Origin: Lachnospiraceae bacterium | Lineage (GTDB): Bacteria; Bacillota; Clostridia; Lachnospirales; Lachnospiraceae | Assembly: GCA_017556805.1 (NCBI GenBank) | Contig: JAFYMC010000018.1 | Location: 1 to 64,000 of the forward strand | Length of the DNA: 64,000 nucleotides | Reading direction: 5' to 3' | Shown: positions 52,229 through 62,033 of the stretch, one piece after another | How the letters are laid out: each line of letters starts with the position of its first letter | Position numbering within the stretch: position 1 is the stretch's first letter | Program-made: the position numbers and the translations under genes | The notes under the pieces: model-generated | Told to the model about the DNA's origin: nothing | Seen by the model: the letters and a program-made list of their open reading frames with translations, nothing else | Databases searched by the model: none

Positions 52229-52705
52229 CTAATTATTTCTTTGTGCATCAATAACACAATCAATCGCCAAAACTACTGCCAAAGCAAGAATTTCATCCTC
52301 CGGACTTTCAATATCTAACTCATAGCAGTCTCCCCAAGTAAACCATTCCTTACTGATACTCACAATCGTATGTCCGTTTTTCATAATCTCGTAATCATGG
52401 TCCCAGAAATCTCCGTCAATCTCCCAACCGAGACCGTCAATCCGATACCTTGGCTTAAAAAAGGTGAACTCCTTGACTATCTCCGCAATATCCTGTCCGT
52501 TGATAGACACAATAAACTTTGGCAAAAAGGTCAGCACTTCTTGGCGGATAAACGCCGCCTCTCTTTGCGAATTATCATACACATGAAGCTTCTTCCCCCA
52601 GGAAAAGAGCTCGCCTTCTACCCAATACCGTTCTTCACCGTTTGCATCATAAACACTGAACTTATCGTTCCATGAAAATATCTTTTGCTTAATGTATAAT
52701 TTCAT
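52229..52705 (-). CDS. LURP-one/Tubby-like (YxjI-type) protein
   Basis: The 158-residue protein has the repeated beta pattern of LURP-one-related proteins: MKLYIKQKIFSWNDKFSVYD, GEERYWVEGELFSWGKKLHV, FLPKFIVSINGQDIAEIVKE, GWEIDGDFWDHDYEI, and the C-terminal helix ILALAVVLAIDCVIDAQ. Bacterial members are uncharacterised, possibly membrane or lipid associated. Confidence 0.8.
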   Translation of the reverse strand: MKLYIKQKIFSWNDKFSVYDANGEERYWVEGELFSWGKKLHVYDNSQREAAFIRQEVLTFLPKFIVSINGQDIAEIVKEFTFFKPRYRIDGLGWEIDGDFWDHDYEIMKNGHTIVSISKEWFTWGDCYELDIESPEDEILALAVVLAIDCVIDAQRNN

Positions 52706-52765
52706 ACTATAGTCCCCCTAATCTATTATATATACTGTATTTCCCCAAGTCCAAGGGAAGAACAA

Positions 52766-53455
52766 CTACTTCCTCTTCCGCGCCTTCCAGTACGCCTTAT
52801 CTTCCTCTGCCACTCGGTAAGACTCACACATTTTCTGAATTGCCTTGTTGTAGGTCCAGTCCTGCAGCTTGTTATCTGCCAGATATCCCGCCGTCTCCTT
52901 CGGAAACTTCGCATAGGCCGTGGCCACGCACCAAGCCACGCCCATCTTCGTGTAATAGCCGTCGTACTGTAACGTATCCATGACCGCCAGCACCTGAGCA
53001 ATATAGCCCGGAACCAAGAAATGGCTCATTAACAGTACCGCCACCACACGTTGCGGAAACTCCTCGTCCTTCTTTGCATAGCCCATAAGCCACGCATACA
53101 CACGTTCCGGATACTTTCTTGCAATGGAGAAATTCTGACAAAAACTATCGCTCACGGACCAGTCCTTAATCTTCGGCAAAAAGCGGTCTGCATAAGAAAG
53201 TATCGTCTCGATATCATCCTTGGCATATCCCAGTACATAGGCTTGTAACGTCTCATATTCAAAATACGTGTCCGGACATTCCTCTAAAAAACCTTTATAA
53301 TCTGTCTTTGCGATTTCTTTTGCTATCTTGCGAAGCTCCGGCAGCCGTACACCCAGCATAGGTTTACTGTTTGGGTTCAACCCACTACTGAAATTCGCCA
53401 GTTTTTCATCTGCCAAAGTCCGCAGACGCGGCTCCAACTCAGTTCTCCAATCCAT
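52766..53455 (-). CDS. DNA alkylation repair protein (AlkD-like HEAT repeats)
   Basis: The 229-residue protein is built of HEAT-like helical repeats with the family blocks MLGVRLPELRKIAKEIAK, CPDTYFEYETLQAYVLGYAK, LPKIKDWSVSDSFCQNF, AVLLMSHFLVPGY, YYTKMGVAWCVATAYAKFP and LQDWTYNKAIQKMCES. AlkD-type proteins excise alkylated bases or bind alkylated DNA. The ATG at 53453-53455 lies 7 bases after GGAGG, in preference to an ATG two codons upstream. Confidence 0.88.
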   Translation of the reverse strand: MDWRTELEPRLRTLADEKLANFSSGLNPNSKPMLGVRLPELRKIAKEIAKTDYKGFLEECPDTYFEYETLQAYVLGYAKDDIETILSYADRFLPKIKDWSVSDSFCQNFSIARKYPERVYAWLMGYAKKDEEFPQRVVAVLLMSHFLVPGYIAQVLAVMDTLQYDGYYTKMGVAWCVATAYAKFPKETAGYLADNKLQDWTYNKAIQKMCESYRVAEEDKAYWKARKRK

Positions 53456-53519
53456 AACCATACCTCCTCCGCTTCGTATAGCTGCTCTAGCCTCCGATAG
53501 ACTGTATTATTTCCCAAAA

Positions 53520-54914
53520 CTAACCGACGATCTTCTGAATCCAGATACCGCTCTTAATCATAATCGCACCGATGATACATTTGCCGATTTCGATAAACTG
53601 GCAGCAGAAAAACAGCGGCACAATCGGCAGGCTCGTAAAACGACTTAAGCAGTACGCCAGCGGCACTACCAACAACCAAACATAGCAACTGTCAAACAAA
53701 ATCGTAATAAAGGTCTTTCCTCCGGAACGCAGAGTAAAATAGGCCGCATTCGCATAAGCTCCGATCGGCATGCAGCAGGCTGCAATCCGCATAAAGCTTG
53801 TGGCCATGGTATGACTGTTTGCTCCTACCTCTTTGTAAATCAACGGGAATACCGGAGAAAGCGCAAACAACACCGCTGCAAACAGCAGACAACTCACCAC
53901 CGAAAAGGCAATCAGCTTCCGGTCCGCATCCACCGCTTCCTCTGTCTTTCCCGCACCTAACATCTGGCCGATAATAATGCCGATGGCACTACCCATGGCA
54001 ATAAAGGATACGTTAAATACATTGGATATGGTAGAAGAAATATTAACTGCCGATACCACGTCAAAGCCACGTACGGAATAACACTGATTCAGTACCGCCA
54101 TTCCACCTGCCCAAAGGGTCTCGTTTAACAAAAGCGGAATTCCCTTCTGCAAGATGCCCTTCACTAAGCTTCCCGGTACCTTAAGACTCTGATAGGCTCC
54201 CACAATAAAGCTATACTTCTTCTTTTTCCGGTGTACCGCTATCATCACAATCGCGGCCTCGACAAAACGGGAAATCACCGTTGCGACTGCCGCTCCCGCC
54301 GCTCCCATGGCCGGGAATCCCAGCAGACCGAAAATCAAAACCAGATTAAAACAAAAGTTTACGACTACCGCTATAATACCGGACACCATCGGTAATATGG
54401 TTTCACCGGTCTCACGCAAAGTTGAAGCATAACATTGGCACACATAAAACGGGATAAAACCCACCATCATAATCATCAAATACTGCTTTGCATAACCAAA
54501 ACAGGCTTCAATCTGGGCAGCATCACCCTCACCTTGCAAATATTGACGAATCAAGACATCTCCGAATCCCAGAAATATAAGGATTCCCAAGGCCGTCAAC
54601 ACACCGCAGCTGAGGATTTTAAATCGAAAGGTATCTCTGACGCCTTTTGTATCGCCGCTCCCATAAAACTGAGCACCGAAAATGCCGGCGCCGGATACAG
54701 CGCCGAAAATCATCAGGTTAAATACAAAGATTAACTGATTCACGATGGAAACGCCACTCATCTGCTCTGCGCTGACATTTCCTACCATAATATTATCTAA
54801 CATGCTGACAAAATTGGAAATGCCGTTCTGAATCATAATCGGCACCGCAATTCCAAGGGTCATCCGGTAAAAGCTCTTATCGCCCACATACCGTTTTTTA
54901 ATACTCTGTAACAT
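53520..54914 (-). CDS. MATE family efflux transporter
   Basis: The 464-residue membrane protein has twelve predicted segments and the MATE pattern: MTLGIAVPIMIQNGISNFVS, LDNIMVGNVSAEQMSGVSIV, GIFGAQFYGSGDTKGVRDTF, MIMMVGFIPFYVCQCYASTL and NISSTISNVFNVSFIAMGSA. It exports cationic drugs or metabolites using a Na+ or H+ gradient. It shows no obvious relation to the MATE remnant at 23022. Confidence 0.93.
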   Translation of the reverse strand: MLQSIKKRYVGDKSFYRMTLGIAVPIMIQNGISNFVSMLDNIMVGNVSAEQMSGVSIVNQLIFVFNLMIFGAVSGAGIFGAQFYGSGDTKGVRDTFRFKILSCGVLTALGILIFLGFGDVLIRQYLQGEGDAAQIEACFGYAKQYLMIMMVGFIPFYVCQCYASTLRETGETILPMVSGIIAVVVNFCFNLVLIFGLLGFPAMGAAGAAVATVISRFVEAAIVMIAVHRKKKKYSFIVGAYQSLKVPGSLVKGILQKGIPLLLNETLWAGGMAVLNQCYSVRGFDVVSAVNISSTISNVFNVSFIAMGSAIGIIIGQMLGAGKTEEAVDADRKLIAFSVVSCLLFAAVLFALSPVFPLIYKEVGANSHTMATSFMRIAACCMPIGAYANAAYFTLRSGGKTFITILFDSCYVWLLVVPLAYCLSRFTSLPIVPLFFCCQFIEIGKCIIGAIMIKSGIWIQKIVG

Positions 54915-55004
54915 ACTTACTCCTTATCTCTTTTCTTCCGTTCTACACTTCTTACCTACTTACTTTTACGCATTGACGTATCAAATACCCTCATGTAGCA
55001 AAAC

Positions 55005-55031
55005 AGGGCCGCGCACAGTGTGCACAGCCCT
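55005..55031 (-). terminator. Terminator at the end of the histidine operon
   Basis: An AGGGC...GCCCT hairpin with inner GCACA/TGTGC pairing, followed on the minus strand by GTTTTGC. Confidence 0.65.
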
Positions 55032-55052
55032 AATTGACCTATTCTTTTTACT

Positions 55053-55190
55053 CTACTCGTTCTCTTCTGCCGCGGTTGCCGCATTCTTTCTCTTCCGCAT
55101 AAAAATCCCCAGCAAAATCGCACCAAAGGCTGCCGCACCCAGCACAATAAACTTCAACCCGTAAGTTACCAATGCACCTAAAAATTCCAT
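55053..55190 (-). CDS. 45-residue single-pass membrane peptide
   Basis: The peptide is MEFLGALVTYGLKFIVLGAA followed by AFGAILLGIFMRKRKN and an acidic end (ATAAEENE). It has one membrane helix (about 5-32) and a basic cytoplasmic stop-transfer. AAAGGCGG lies 8 bases before the ATG, and a terminator follows the TAG. It sits 29 bases after hisIE in the same direction, so it is probably the last gene of the operon. Function unknown. Confidence 0.65.
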   Translation of the reverse strand: MEFLGALVTYGLKFIVLGAAAFGAILLGIFMRKRKNAATAAEENE

Positions 55191-55219
55191 ACACCATACC
55201 GCCTTTCTGCTGTTTTATA

Positions 55220-56497
55220 CTATCTTCTGTGAGCGAGTTCCGTCATGACATCATCCCAGTTTAAGTTACATTCTACCATAAGCACGGACAAATGATACAG
55301 AAAATCTGCGATTTCGTACTTTAACTCCTCTGCCTCCGGATTCTTTGCCGCAATCACAATCTCCGTCGCCTCTTCGCCGCACTTCTTTAAAATCTTATCA
55401 ATGCCCTTTTCAAACAAGTAGTTGGTATAAGATCCTTCCTTCGGATGATTCTTTCTGTCTACAATCGTAGAATATAAGTCTTCCAGCACTTCCTGCGGGG
55501 ATAATGCTTCCTGTTCACCTTCTACCAAATCGGTGTAAAAGCAACTGGTATGTCCCGTATGACATGCCGGTCCGATCGGATATACCTTTGCCAAAATCGT
55601 ATCCTTATCACAGTCGATTGCCAGAGACTTTACATACTGGTAATTACCGGAGGTATCTCCCTTTAACCAAAGCTCCTGACGACTGCGGGAATAATAGGTC
55701 ATACGACCGTCCTCGATGGTCTTATTATAGGACTCCTCATTCATATACGCGAGCATCAGAACCTCGTTGGTACGGTAATCCTGTACCACCACCGGTACCA
55801 ATCCTGCCGCATCCTTCTTAAATGCAGAAAACGGCATAGAGCTTTCCAAATGATACATATCGATACCGCTTACCGTAAGATTTTCCTTCACTCTGCGGAT
55901 ATCCTTGTTTTTATAATAGTTCGTTGACAAAATGGAAACGCCCTCCGTACCGAGAATATCCTCTACGGAATTACGCACAAGACTGTCACGAATCATCACC
56001 GGAACGGTAATTGTCTTAATATATGCGGTCAAACACGGACCTAAGGTCACATGCTTTAACATAATGCCGCCGGCACCGAGACCGCATGCTTTTGCCACTC
56101 TTGCGGAAAGTGCCGCAACGCCCTCTTCACTGTCCGCCTTGGACGCGTTTAATTCCACATAAATCTTTTCACTGCCGAACCGGTCCACAGACTCCTTAAT
56201 GACACCCCAGTCCTCCAGACCGTCCGCCGGAATCACGACTGCGGATGCACCGGTGTAAAAGGCCTTCTTCACGTCCTCGAAACGAGCCACATGGCACCCC
56301 ACAAAATAATCCAGTGCCAAATCCTCGGTCACACGCTTAATCATGTGGAAAAACTCTTCCTTGTAAGCGTCCTCTGCAATATAACTGTAAAGGAACAGGC
56401 CGTCCGCACCGTTTAAGAAATAACGGTTCACGGCTTCTGCCACGTTCTCCTCGAATTCACTCTCCGTATTGATGTAAGCAAATAATTTCTTTCGCAT
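55220..56497 (-). CDS. hisI: HisIE (phosphoribosyl-AMP cyclohydrolase/phosphoribosyl-ATP pyrophosphatase) with an N-terminal TIM-barrel-like domain
   Basis: The enzyme performs steps 2 and 3 of histidine synthesis. Residues about 222-325 are HisI ([40 protein letters not shown] with the metal-binding Asp and Cys residues); residues about 335-425 are HisE ([15 protein letters not shown]). Residues 1-215 look like a HisA/HisF TIM barrel whose two catalytic Asp positions read Asn (FAYINTES at 10, YVELNASK at 117), so it is probably not catalytic. The ATG at 56495-56497 follows AAAGGAGAAAGC. Between it and hisA there are 14 bases. Confidence 0.92.
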   Translation of the reverse strand: MRKKLFAYINTESEFEENVAEAVNRYFLNGADGLFLYSYIAEDAYKEEFFHMIKRVTEDLALDYFVGCHVARFEDVKKAFYTGASAVVIPADGLEDWGVIKESVDRFGSEKIYVELNASKADSEEGVAALSARVAKACGLGAGGIMLKHVTLGPCLTAYIKTITVPVMIRDSLVRNSVEDILGTEGVSILSTNYYKNKDIRRVKENLTVSGIDMYHLESSMPFSAFKKDAAGLVPVVVQDYRTNEVLMLAYMNEESYNKTIEDGRMTYYSRSRQELWLKGDTSGNYQYVKSLAIDCDKDTILAKVYPIGPACHTGHTSCFYTDLVEGEQEALSPQEVLEDLYSTIVDRKNHPKEGSYTNYLFEKGIDKILKKCGEEATEIVIAAKNPEAEELKYEIADFLYHLSVLMVECNLNWDDVMTELAHRR

Positions 56498-56511
56498 GCT
56501 TTCTCCTTTCC

Positions 56512-57231
56512 CTAGCGTTCGAAACGCTCCACCGCTTCCGCAAGGTTGATTCTCTTTTCGTAAATCGCTTTGCCGATAATAGCTCCCGCACATCCGATTT
56601 CGTTAAGACGTACCAAATCCTCCATACAGGAAACACCGCCGGAAGCAATAATCTCCATGCCGGTCTCCTTTATCATCTCTTCCGTCCGCTCAAAATTCGG
56701 ACCTGTCAGCATACCGTCTCTTGCGATATCGGTATAAATCACGGTGGTGGCACCCAGCTTCTTCATTTCAAGCGCAAATGCTACCGCAGAACGATCACTG
56801 ACCGTTTCCCAACCTTCAATGGCTACCATACCGTCCTTGGCATCAATCCCGATGACCACGCGGTCGGCGCCGAATGCATCAATAGCCTCCTTAATAAACT
56901 GCGGCTCTTTTACTGCCTTCGTACCTATAATAACACGATTCAGTCCCAAATTCAACTTCGACTTGATATCTTCCATGGTGCGAATACCTCCGCCGATTTC
57001 CGTCCCGATGGAAACATTCTTTACAATCTCGGAAATCGCCTCCGCGTTTGCGGTATGTCCTGCCAACGCACCGTCCAAATCCACGATGTGAATAAAGGAA
57101 GCTCCTGCTGCCTCAAACTCCTTTGCCACGGTATACGGCTTCTCCGCATACACATTTACGTCGGAAAATACGCCCTGACAAAGACGTACGCACTGCCCGT
57201 TTTTAATATCGATTGCCGGATATAATTTCAT
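56512..57231 (-). CDS. hisA: HisA, ProFAR isomerase
   Basis: HisA converts ProFAR to PRFAR in histidine synthesis. The 239-residue TIM barrel has both catalytic Asp regions ([15 protein letters not shown] and [18 protein letters not shown]) and the phosphate-binding [12 protein letters not shown] and [13 protein letters not shown]. The ATG at 57229-57231 follows AAAGGAGAAACAGGA; the upstream 15 codons have no site. Confidence 0.95.
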   Translation of the reverse strand: MKLYPAIDIKNGQCVRLCQGVFSDVNVYAEKPYTVAKEFEAAGASFIHIVDLDGALAGHTANAEAISEIVKNVSIGTEIGGGIRTMEDIKSKLNLGLNRVIIGTKAVKEPQFIKEAIDAFGADRVVIGIDAKDGMVAIEGWETVSDRSAVAFALEMKKLGATTVIYTDIARDGMLTGPNFERTEEMIKETGMEIIASGGVSCMEDLVRLNEIGCAGAIIGKAIYEKRINLAEAVERFER

Positions 57232-57329
57232 TCCTGTTTCTCCTTTATCTAGCAATTGCCTGCATTTCACAGACAACCGGTTATTTCTATCTACACAATT
57301 TATTAGCGCTGCCTATCTACCTTTTGCGC

Positions 57330-57914
57330 TTACAGAGTCCCCTTGGTAGACAAGGTCCCCGTCAGTCTCGGCTCCGCCATGGTCGCCTCATCAAGTGCCT
57401 TAGCAAAAGCCTTGTACGCCGCCTCGATTAAGTGATGATTGTTGCTACCGTCCATCTGCTTAATATGTAAATTCATCCCTGCGGCATAGGACACCGCATA
57501 GAAAAACTCTTTTACCATCTCGGTGTCGTAATAGCCCACACGCTCTGCGGTAAAGGTCATATCAAAGTTGAGATACGGTCTGCCGGACAAATCAATGGCA
57601 CACAGCACCAGAGTCTCATCCATCGGAAGCAGGGAGGAACCGTAACGCTTAATACCCTCCTTATTTCCAACCGCTTCTTTGATGGCCTGACCAAGCACAA
57701 TACCGGTATCCTCAATGGTGTGGTGACAATCTACATACAAATCACCCTTTACGGACAAGGTCAAATCAAAGAACCCGTGTCTCGCAAAGCTGTTTAACAT
57801 GTGATCCAGAAAGCCGATACCGGTGTCCACCTTGGCGGTGCCGGAACCGTCTAAGTTTAACTCACAAACAATCTGAGTTTCTTTGGTATTTCTTTCAACT
57901 TTTGATGTTCTCAT
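57330..57914 (-). CDS. hisB: Imidazoleglycerol-phosphate dehydratase
   Basis: HisB dehydrates imidazole glycerol phosphate. The 194-residue monofunctional protein has the His-rich Mn-binding repeats: GFLDHMLNSFARHGFFDLTL, DCHHTIEDTGIVLGQA and NNHHLIEAAYKAFAKALDEA. There is no fused histidinol-phosphatase domain, so that step must come from elsewhere; the adjacent HAD gene is a candidate. Confidence 0.96.
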   Translation of the reverse strand: MRTSKVERNTKETQIVCELNLDGSGTAKVDTGIGFLDHMLNSFARHGFFDLTLSVKGDLYVDCHHTIEDTGIVLGQAIKEAVGNKEGIKRYGSSLLPMDETLVLCAIDLSGRPYLNFDMTFTAERVGYYDTEMVKEFFYAVSYAAGMNLHIKQMDGSNNHHLIEAAYKAFAKALDEATMAEPRLTGTLSTKGTL

Positions 57915-57944
57915 AACCTTCTCCTTTCGCTGTACCCCCGAAAT

Positions 57945-58610
57945 TTATTTAAAAAACTCCGTTTCAAATACTTCTAACAGATTTCCCACAGAACATACTC
58001 CCTCCGGAACCTCTCTGTTTCGCCGGTTCAGCCATATAGTATCGATTCCAAGGGTCGATGCTCCTTTTACATCACTGCTTAAGGAATCCCCGATATGTAC
58101 CACCTGCTCCGGTTTCAACCCTGTAGCATTTAATGCATACTCAAAAAGCTCTTTTCTCGGCTTATAGGACTTCGCATCTTCACTGGTAAATACTGCCGCC
58201 GGCGTTAATCCGTGGAACTTTATGGCTTCTGTGATATCCTCGGTATCGATATTGGACACAATATAAATCGGCACCGGACACAGTTCAAAAAACTGTTTTG
58301 CCTCTTCAAAAATCGGAGGTTTTTGCCAATACTCGAACATCTCATTACTAAGCTGTACCGCATCCGCCGACGACTTAAAATACTTTATGGTTTTTGCCAA
58401 GGATTGCAGTTCAATATCCCTTTGGGTTCGGAAGTTTTTCCCATAGGCATTTACAAAAACGTTATAAAATTCATTCCACCAATAAGTCCCAACCTCGGAG
58501 ATATCCTTTACCTCACCGGTATCCTGTATGATTTTTGAGATTTTCTCGATGTTTTCACCATCTTCAAATACAACGGTACCGTAAAAATCCAGAAAAATGG
58601 CTTCTTTCAT
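57945..58610 (-). CDS. HAD family hydrolase within the histidine operon
   Basis: The 221-residue phosphatase-like protein has HAD motif I with the nucleophile (IFLDFYGTVVFEDGE), motif II IYIVSNIDTEDITEAI, motif III Lys in SYKPRKELFEYAL and motif IV VVHIGDSLSSDVKGASTLGI. Lying between hisD and hisB, it may be the histidinol-phosphate phosphatase, but this is inference; a general nucleotide or sugar phosphatase is the alternative. The ATG at 58608-58610 is 8 bases after AGGTGA; a GTG two codons upstream is less well placed. Confidence 0.82.
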   Translation of the reverse strand: MKEAIFLDFYGTVVFEDGENIEKISKIIQDTGEVKDISEVGTYWWNEFYNVFVNAYGKNFRTQRDIELQSLAKTIKYFKSSADAVQLSNEMFEYWQKPPIFEEAKQFFELCPVPIYIVSNIDTEDITEAIKFHGLTPAAVFTSEDAKSYKPRKELFEYALNATGLKPEQVVHIGDSLSSDVKGASTLGIDTIWLNRRNREVPEGVCSVGNLLEVFETEFFK

Positions 58611-58634
58611 TCGCACTCACCTCACGGAATACTA

Positions 58635-59936
58635 TTACTTCACTTCCTTGCCGAATCTCACCGCAATGGAATTTGCGTGTGCGGTCAATCCTTCAGCCTT
58701 TGCAAAGTCGATAATATCCTCGTGAATCGGCTCCAGTGCCTCTCTGGAGTAAGAGATAATGCTGGACTTCTTGATGAAGTCATCTACTTCCAGCGGGCTA
58801 AAGAACTTTGCGGTTCCGTTGGTCGGAAGCACGTGGTTCGGACCGGCAAAGTAGTCACCTAACGGCTCACTGGAGTATTCGCCGATAAAGATAGCTCCGG
58901 CGTTCTTAATCTTGGTCATAACGGTAAAGGCATCCTTCGTTACAAGCTCTAAGTGTTCGGATGCAATTTCGTTTACCGCGTCAATGGCATCGCCCATATT
59001 GTCGGCAAGTAAGATATAGCCGTAGTTCTCCAGAGACTTCTCTAAAATTGCCTTTCTGCTAAGCTGTGCAACGAAACGGTCTACTTCTGCGCTAACCTTT
59101 GTTGCCACCTCTTCACTGGTGGTAATGAGGATAGCGGAAGCCAGCTCGTCGTGCTCTGCCTGGGACAGTAAATCCGCAGCCACATAGGTCGGGTTTGCGG
59201 TCTCATCCGCAAGAACAAGGATTTCGCTCGGGCCTGCGATGGAGTCAATACTAACGTGTCCGTATACTGCCTTCTTTGCAAGGGCAACGTAAATGTTACC
59301 CGGTCCTACGATTTTATCTACCTTCGGAATGCTCTCGGTACCGTACGCAAGAGCGCCGATGGCCTGGGCGCCGCCCACCTTGTAAATCTCGGTGACACCG
59401 GCTTCCTTTGCCGCAACCAAAGTGCCCTCGTATACCTTACCGTCAGCACCCGGCGGAGTTACCATGGCAATACGCGTAACCCCTGCTACCTTTGCCGGAA
59501 GCACGTTCATCAGTACGGAAGACGGGTACGCCGCCTTACCGCCCGGAACATATACACCTACAGAGGCAATCGGGGTAATCTTCTGGCCTAAAATGGTACC
59601 GTCCGGCTGCGCGTCAAACCAGCTGTTTCTTCTCTGCTTCTCGTGATATGCACGGATGTTGACAATAGCCTTACGGATTACTTCTACGGTACGTGCCGGG
59701 AGCTTTTCATACGCCTCTGCAATCTCCTCCTCAGTGACACGTACGGTGTCCGCAGTCAATACGGCCTTATCAAACTTCTCGGTATAGCCGAACACTGCCT
59801 TATCTCCGTTTTCCTGTACATCCTTTAAAATCGCCTCTACCTTCTCCGTATATTCCTTGTACTGGTTCGGGCTACGCTTTAACAAATCTTCTAAAATATT
59901 CTTCTTGGTTTCTTCCGTCAAACGAACTGTTCTCAT
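58635..59936 (-). CDS. hisD: Histidinol dehydrogenase
   Basis: HisD oxidises histidinol to histidine, the last two steps of the pathway. The 433-residue protein has VPGGKAAYPSSVLMNVLPAK, KVGGAQAIGALAYGTESIPK, IDSIAGPSEILVLADETANP, the zinc-site SQAEHDE, and AGPNHVLPTNGTAKFFSPL. The length fits. It is preceded by hisG. Confidence 0.97.
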   Translation of the reverse strand: MRTVRLTEETKKNILEDLLKRSPNQYKEYTEKVEAILKDVQENGDKAVFGYTEKFDKAVLTADTVRVTEEEIAEAYEKLPARTVEVIRKAIVNIRAYHEKQRRNSWFDAQPDGTILGQKITPIASVGVYVPGGKAAYPSSVLMNVLPAKVAGVTRIAMVTPPGADGKVYEGTLVAAKEAGVTEIYKVGGAQAIGALAYGTESIPKVDKIVGPGNIYVALAKKAVYGHVSIDSIAGPSEILVLADETANPTYVAADLLSQAEHDELASAILITTSEEVATKVSAEVDRFVAQLSRKAILEKSLENYGYILLADNMGDAIDAVNEIASEHLELVTKDAFTVMTKIKNAGAIFIGEYSSEPLGDYFAGPNHVLPTNGTAKFFSPLEVDDFIKKSSIISYSREALEPIHEDIIDFAKAEGLTAHANSIAVRFGKEVK

Positions 59937-59990
59937 ACCAAACCTCTTTCTGCTGCGTCATTGCAACCAAATCTATTCTTTCGTCCTATT

Positions 59991-60626
59991 TTACACAATT
60001 GCACGAAGCTTTGAAATCAAATCCGTAATACGCTCCTGCTCCATCTTCATGCTGACGCGGTTTACCACCACTCTGGCAGACAACGGACATACCTCCTCCA
60101 GCACCACCAGACCGTTTTCCTTTAAGGTAGAACCGGTTTCTACAATATCTACAATCACATCGGACAGGCCTACGATCGGTGCCAGCTCGATGGAACCGTT
60201 TAACTTAATCAGCTCTACGGTCTGATGCTTCTGCTTTACAAAATAATCCTTTGCGATATGCGGATACTTGGTAGCAACACGGATGATTTCACCGTTGCCT
60301 AAAAGCTCTCTTGCGGACTCCGGACCTGCCACACACATACGGCACTTGCCCATGCCGAGATCCAGCACCTCGTAAAGCTCTCTGCCTTCCTCTAAAATCG
60401 TATCCTTTCCTACCACGCCGATATCTGCCGCACCGTACTCCACATAGGTCGGTACATCATTGGCCTTTGCAAGGAAAAATTTCATCTTCAATTCTTCATT
60501 GGTAAAAATCAGCTTTCTGGAATCCTTATCCTTGATTTCCTCACAGGTAACGCCTACCTGCTCCAATAACTCCAGAGCCTTCTTGGCAAGTCTGCCCTTT
60601 GCCAGGGCAATTGTAATATATTCCAT
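59991..60626 (-). CDS. hisG: ATP phosphoribosyltransferase, short form
   Basis: HisG starts histidine synthesis by joining ATP and PRPP. The 211-residue protein is the short form, which lacks the C-terminal regulatory domain and needs HisZ. Visible parts are [53 protein letters not shown] and the PRPP-binding [31 protein letters not shown] precedes the ATG; hisZ lies 22 bases upstream. Confidence 0.96.
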   Translation of the reverse strand: MEYITIALAKGRLAKKALELLEQVGVTCEEIKDKDSRKLIFTNEELKMKFFLAKANDVPTYVEYGAADIGVVGKDTILEEGRELYEVLDLGMGKCRMCVAGPESARELLGNGEIIRVATKYPHIAKDYFVKQKHQTVELIKLNGSIELAPIVGLSDVIVDIVETGSTLKENGLVVLEEVCPLSARVVVNRVSMKMEQERITDLISKLRAIV

Positions 60627-60648
60627 AACGATTCTCCAATCTACGGGG

Positions 60649-61848
60649 TTAGTTCAAAGGCTGTACGCCATTTGCGGTTACCTGAAATACCTGTACGATA
60701 CCGTTTGTACCCACACGCTGTTCATAGGCTGCCCAGTCTGCTATTTTCTCCTCTAACAGAGCATCTACATTCTTTGCACGAAGATCGCATACACACTGAA
60801 TCGCAACACATTCCCAGTCTTTTTCGTAAACCACCAGCGTACGCTCCGCTTCTTTTGCGGTAATCAGTCCCTGACGGGAAAGACCGAGAAGCAAAGTATC
60901 TACATACAATGCAATACCGATGGCCGGTGCATTCTTTCCGAACTGTCCCATCAAATGATCGTAACGGCCGCCTGCCGCCACAGACTCACCGGTCTTATAG
61001 GTCAGCGCACGGAAATTGATACCGGTATAGTAACCGTACTTACCGAGCATTCCTAAATCATAGGAAATATACTCTGCCACACCGTAGCTTTCTAAATACT
61101 TATGTAAGGTCATTAAATGGTCAATGGCCGCACAAGCTTCGGCATTATCGGTCATATTACGGATTGCCGAAAGGCGCTCCACACTACCGAACAACTCCGG
61201 AAGCTTAAGGAAAAGCTCCTTTAACTCCGGCGTAAGCTGCTTATCGGAAAGAGCCTGTTCTACAGAAAACAAATTCTTGCTCTCAATCAGTTCTCTCACC
61301 TCTGCCGCTTCCTCCGGAGAAAAGCCCGCTTCCTTTGCAAGAGCATTAAAGAAACCGACATGACCGATTTCAATCTGAAACTCCTTAAGACCGCTTGCCT
61401 TTAAGCTCTCCGCCATAAGGGCCACCATCTCCGCATCCGCTACCACGGAACCGTCGTTAATAAGCTCCGCACCGATTTGGGTGGTCTCCTTTAACTTTCC
61501 TCTGTAGCCGCTGTTGTCCACAAAGGTATTTCCTCTATAAGACAAACGAAGTGGATTTACCTCGTCCTTATAATACTTTGCTACACACCGAGCAATCGGA
61601 GGTGTCATATCCGGACGAAGCACAAGCGTATTTCCTTCTCTGTCGATAAACTTATACATATCCTTGGACGGAACGGTTCCCCGCTCCTTACGGAAAATAT
61701 CAAAATACTCGAACGTCGGAGTCACCACGTCACGAAATCCGAACCGATGCAGACAATGTCGTAATTTTCCCTCCAATTGCTGTTTCTTCACACATTCCGC
61801 ATCATGTAAATCCCGGACACCTTCCGGCGTATGTAATAACTTCTCCAT
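60649..61848 (-). CDS. hisZ: HisZ, ATP phosphoribosyltransferase regulatory subunit
   Basis: HisZ is a class II histidyl-tRNA-synthetase-like protein that activates the short HisG and carries histidine feedback. The 399-residue protein has [60 protein letters not shown] (motif 2-like), and [20 protein letters not shown]. The C-terminal part after about 320 ([19 protein letters not shown]) does not look like a normal tRNA-binding domain. The ATG at 61846-61848 follows AAAGGAGAACGT. First gene of the operon. Confidence 0.94.
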   Translation of the reverse strand: MEKLLHTPEGVRDLHDAECVKKQQLEGKLRHCLHRFGFRDVVTPTFEYFDIFRKERGTVPSKDMYKFIDREGNTLVLRPDMTPPIARCVAKYYKDEVNPLRLSYRGNTFVDNSGYRGKLKETTQIGAELINDGSVVADAEMVALMAESLKASGLKEFQIEIGHVGFFNALAKEAGFSPEEAAEVRELIESKNLFSVEQALSDKQLTPELKELFLKLPELFGSVERLSAIRNMTDNAEACAAIDHLMTLHKYLESYGVAEYISYDLGMLGKYGYYTGINFRALTYKTGESVAAGGRYDHLMGQFGKNAPAIGIALYVDTLLLGLSRQGLITAKEAERTLVVYEKDWECVAIQCVCDLRAKNVDALLEEKIADWAAYEQRVGTNGIVQVFQVTANGVQPLN

Positions 61849-61870
61849 ACGTTCTCCTTTCTGAAACCTC

Positions 61871-61894
61871 ATCACTTTCTTGTAGTAAAGTGAT
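61871..61894 (-). promoter_or_regulatory. Inverted repeat in the histidine operon leader
   Basis: ATCACTTT (61871-61878) and AAAGTGAT (61887-61894) flank an 8-base loop, about 25 bases downstream of the promoter -10 box. It could be an operator or leader hairpin. No T-box and no long leader are present. Confidence 0.45.
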
Positions 61895-61919
61895 AATTCG
61901 CTACCAAAATAATGTATAT

Positions 61920-61948
61920 ATTGTACGACAACTGCTTAGAATTGTCAA
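61920..61948 (-). promoter_or_regulatory. Sigma-A promoter of the histidine operon
   Basis: On the minus strand TTGACA (61943-61948) and TACAAT (61920-61925) are spaced by 17 bases; the leader to hisZ is about 65 bases. Confidence 0.8.
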
Positions 61949-61975
61949 TACCGTTTTCTCTATAAGTTTTCCTAT

Positions 61976-62004
61976 AGAGAAAAAACCGTTGTCAAGGGGC
62001 AACG
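61976..62004 (-). terminator. Terminator after the zinc-ribbon gene
   Basis: GCCGTTG and CAACGG-type arms (61983-61990 with 61997-62004) are followed on the minus strand by TTTTTCTC. A second small palindrome (TCTCTATA/TATAGAGA, about 61957-61980) adjoins it. Confidence 0.7.
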
Positions 62005-62033
62005 GCTTTTCTCCTATTTTACTATCACATTGA

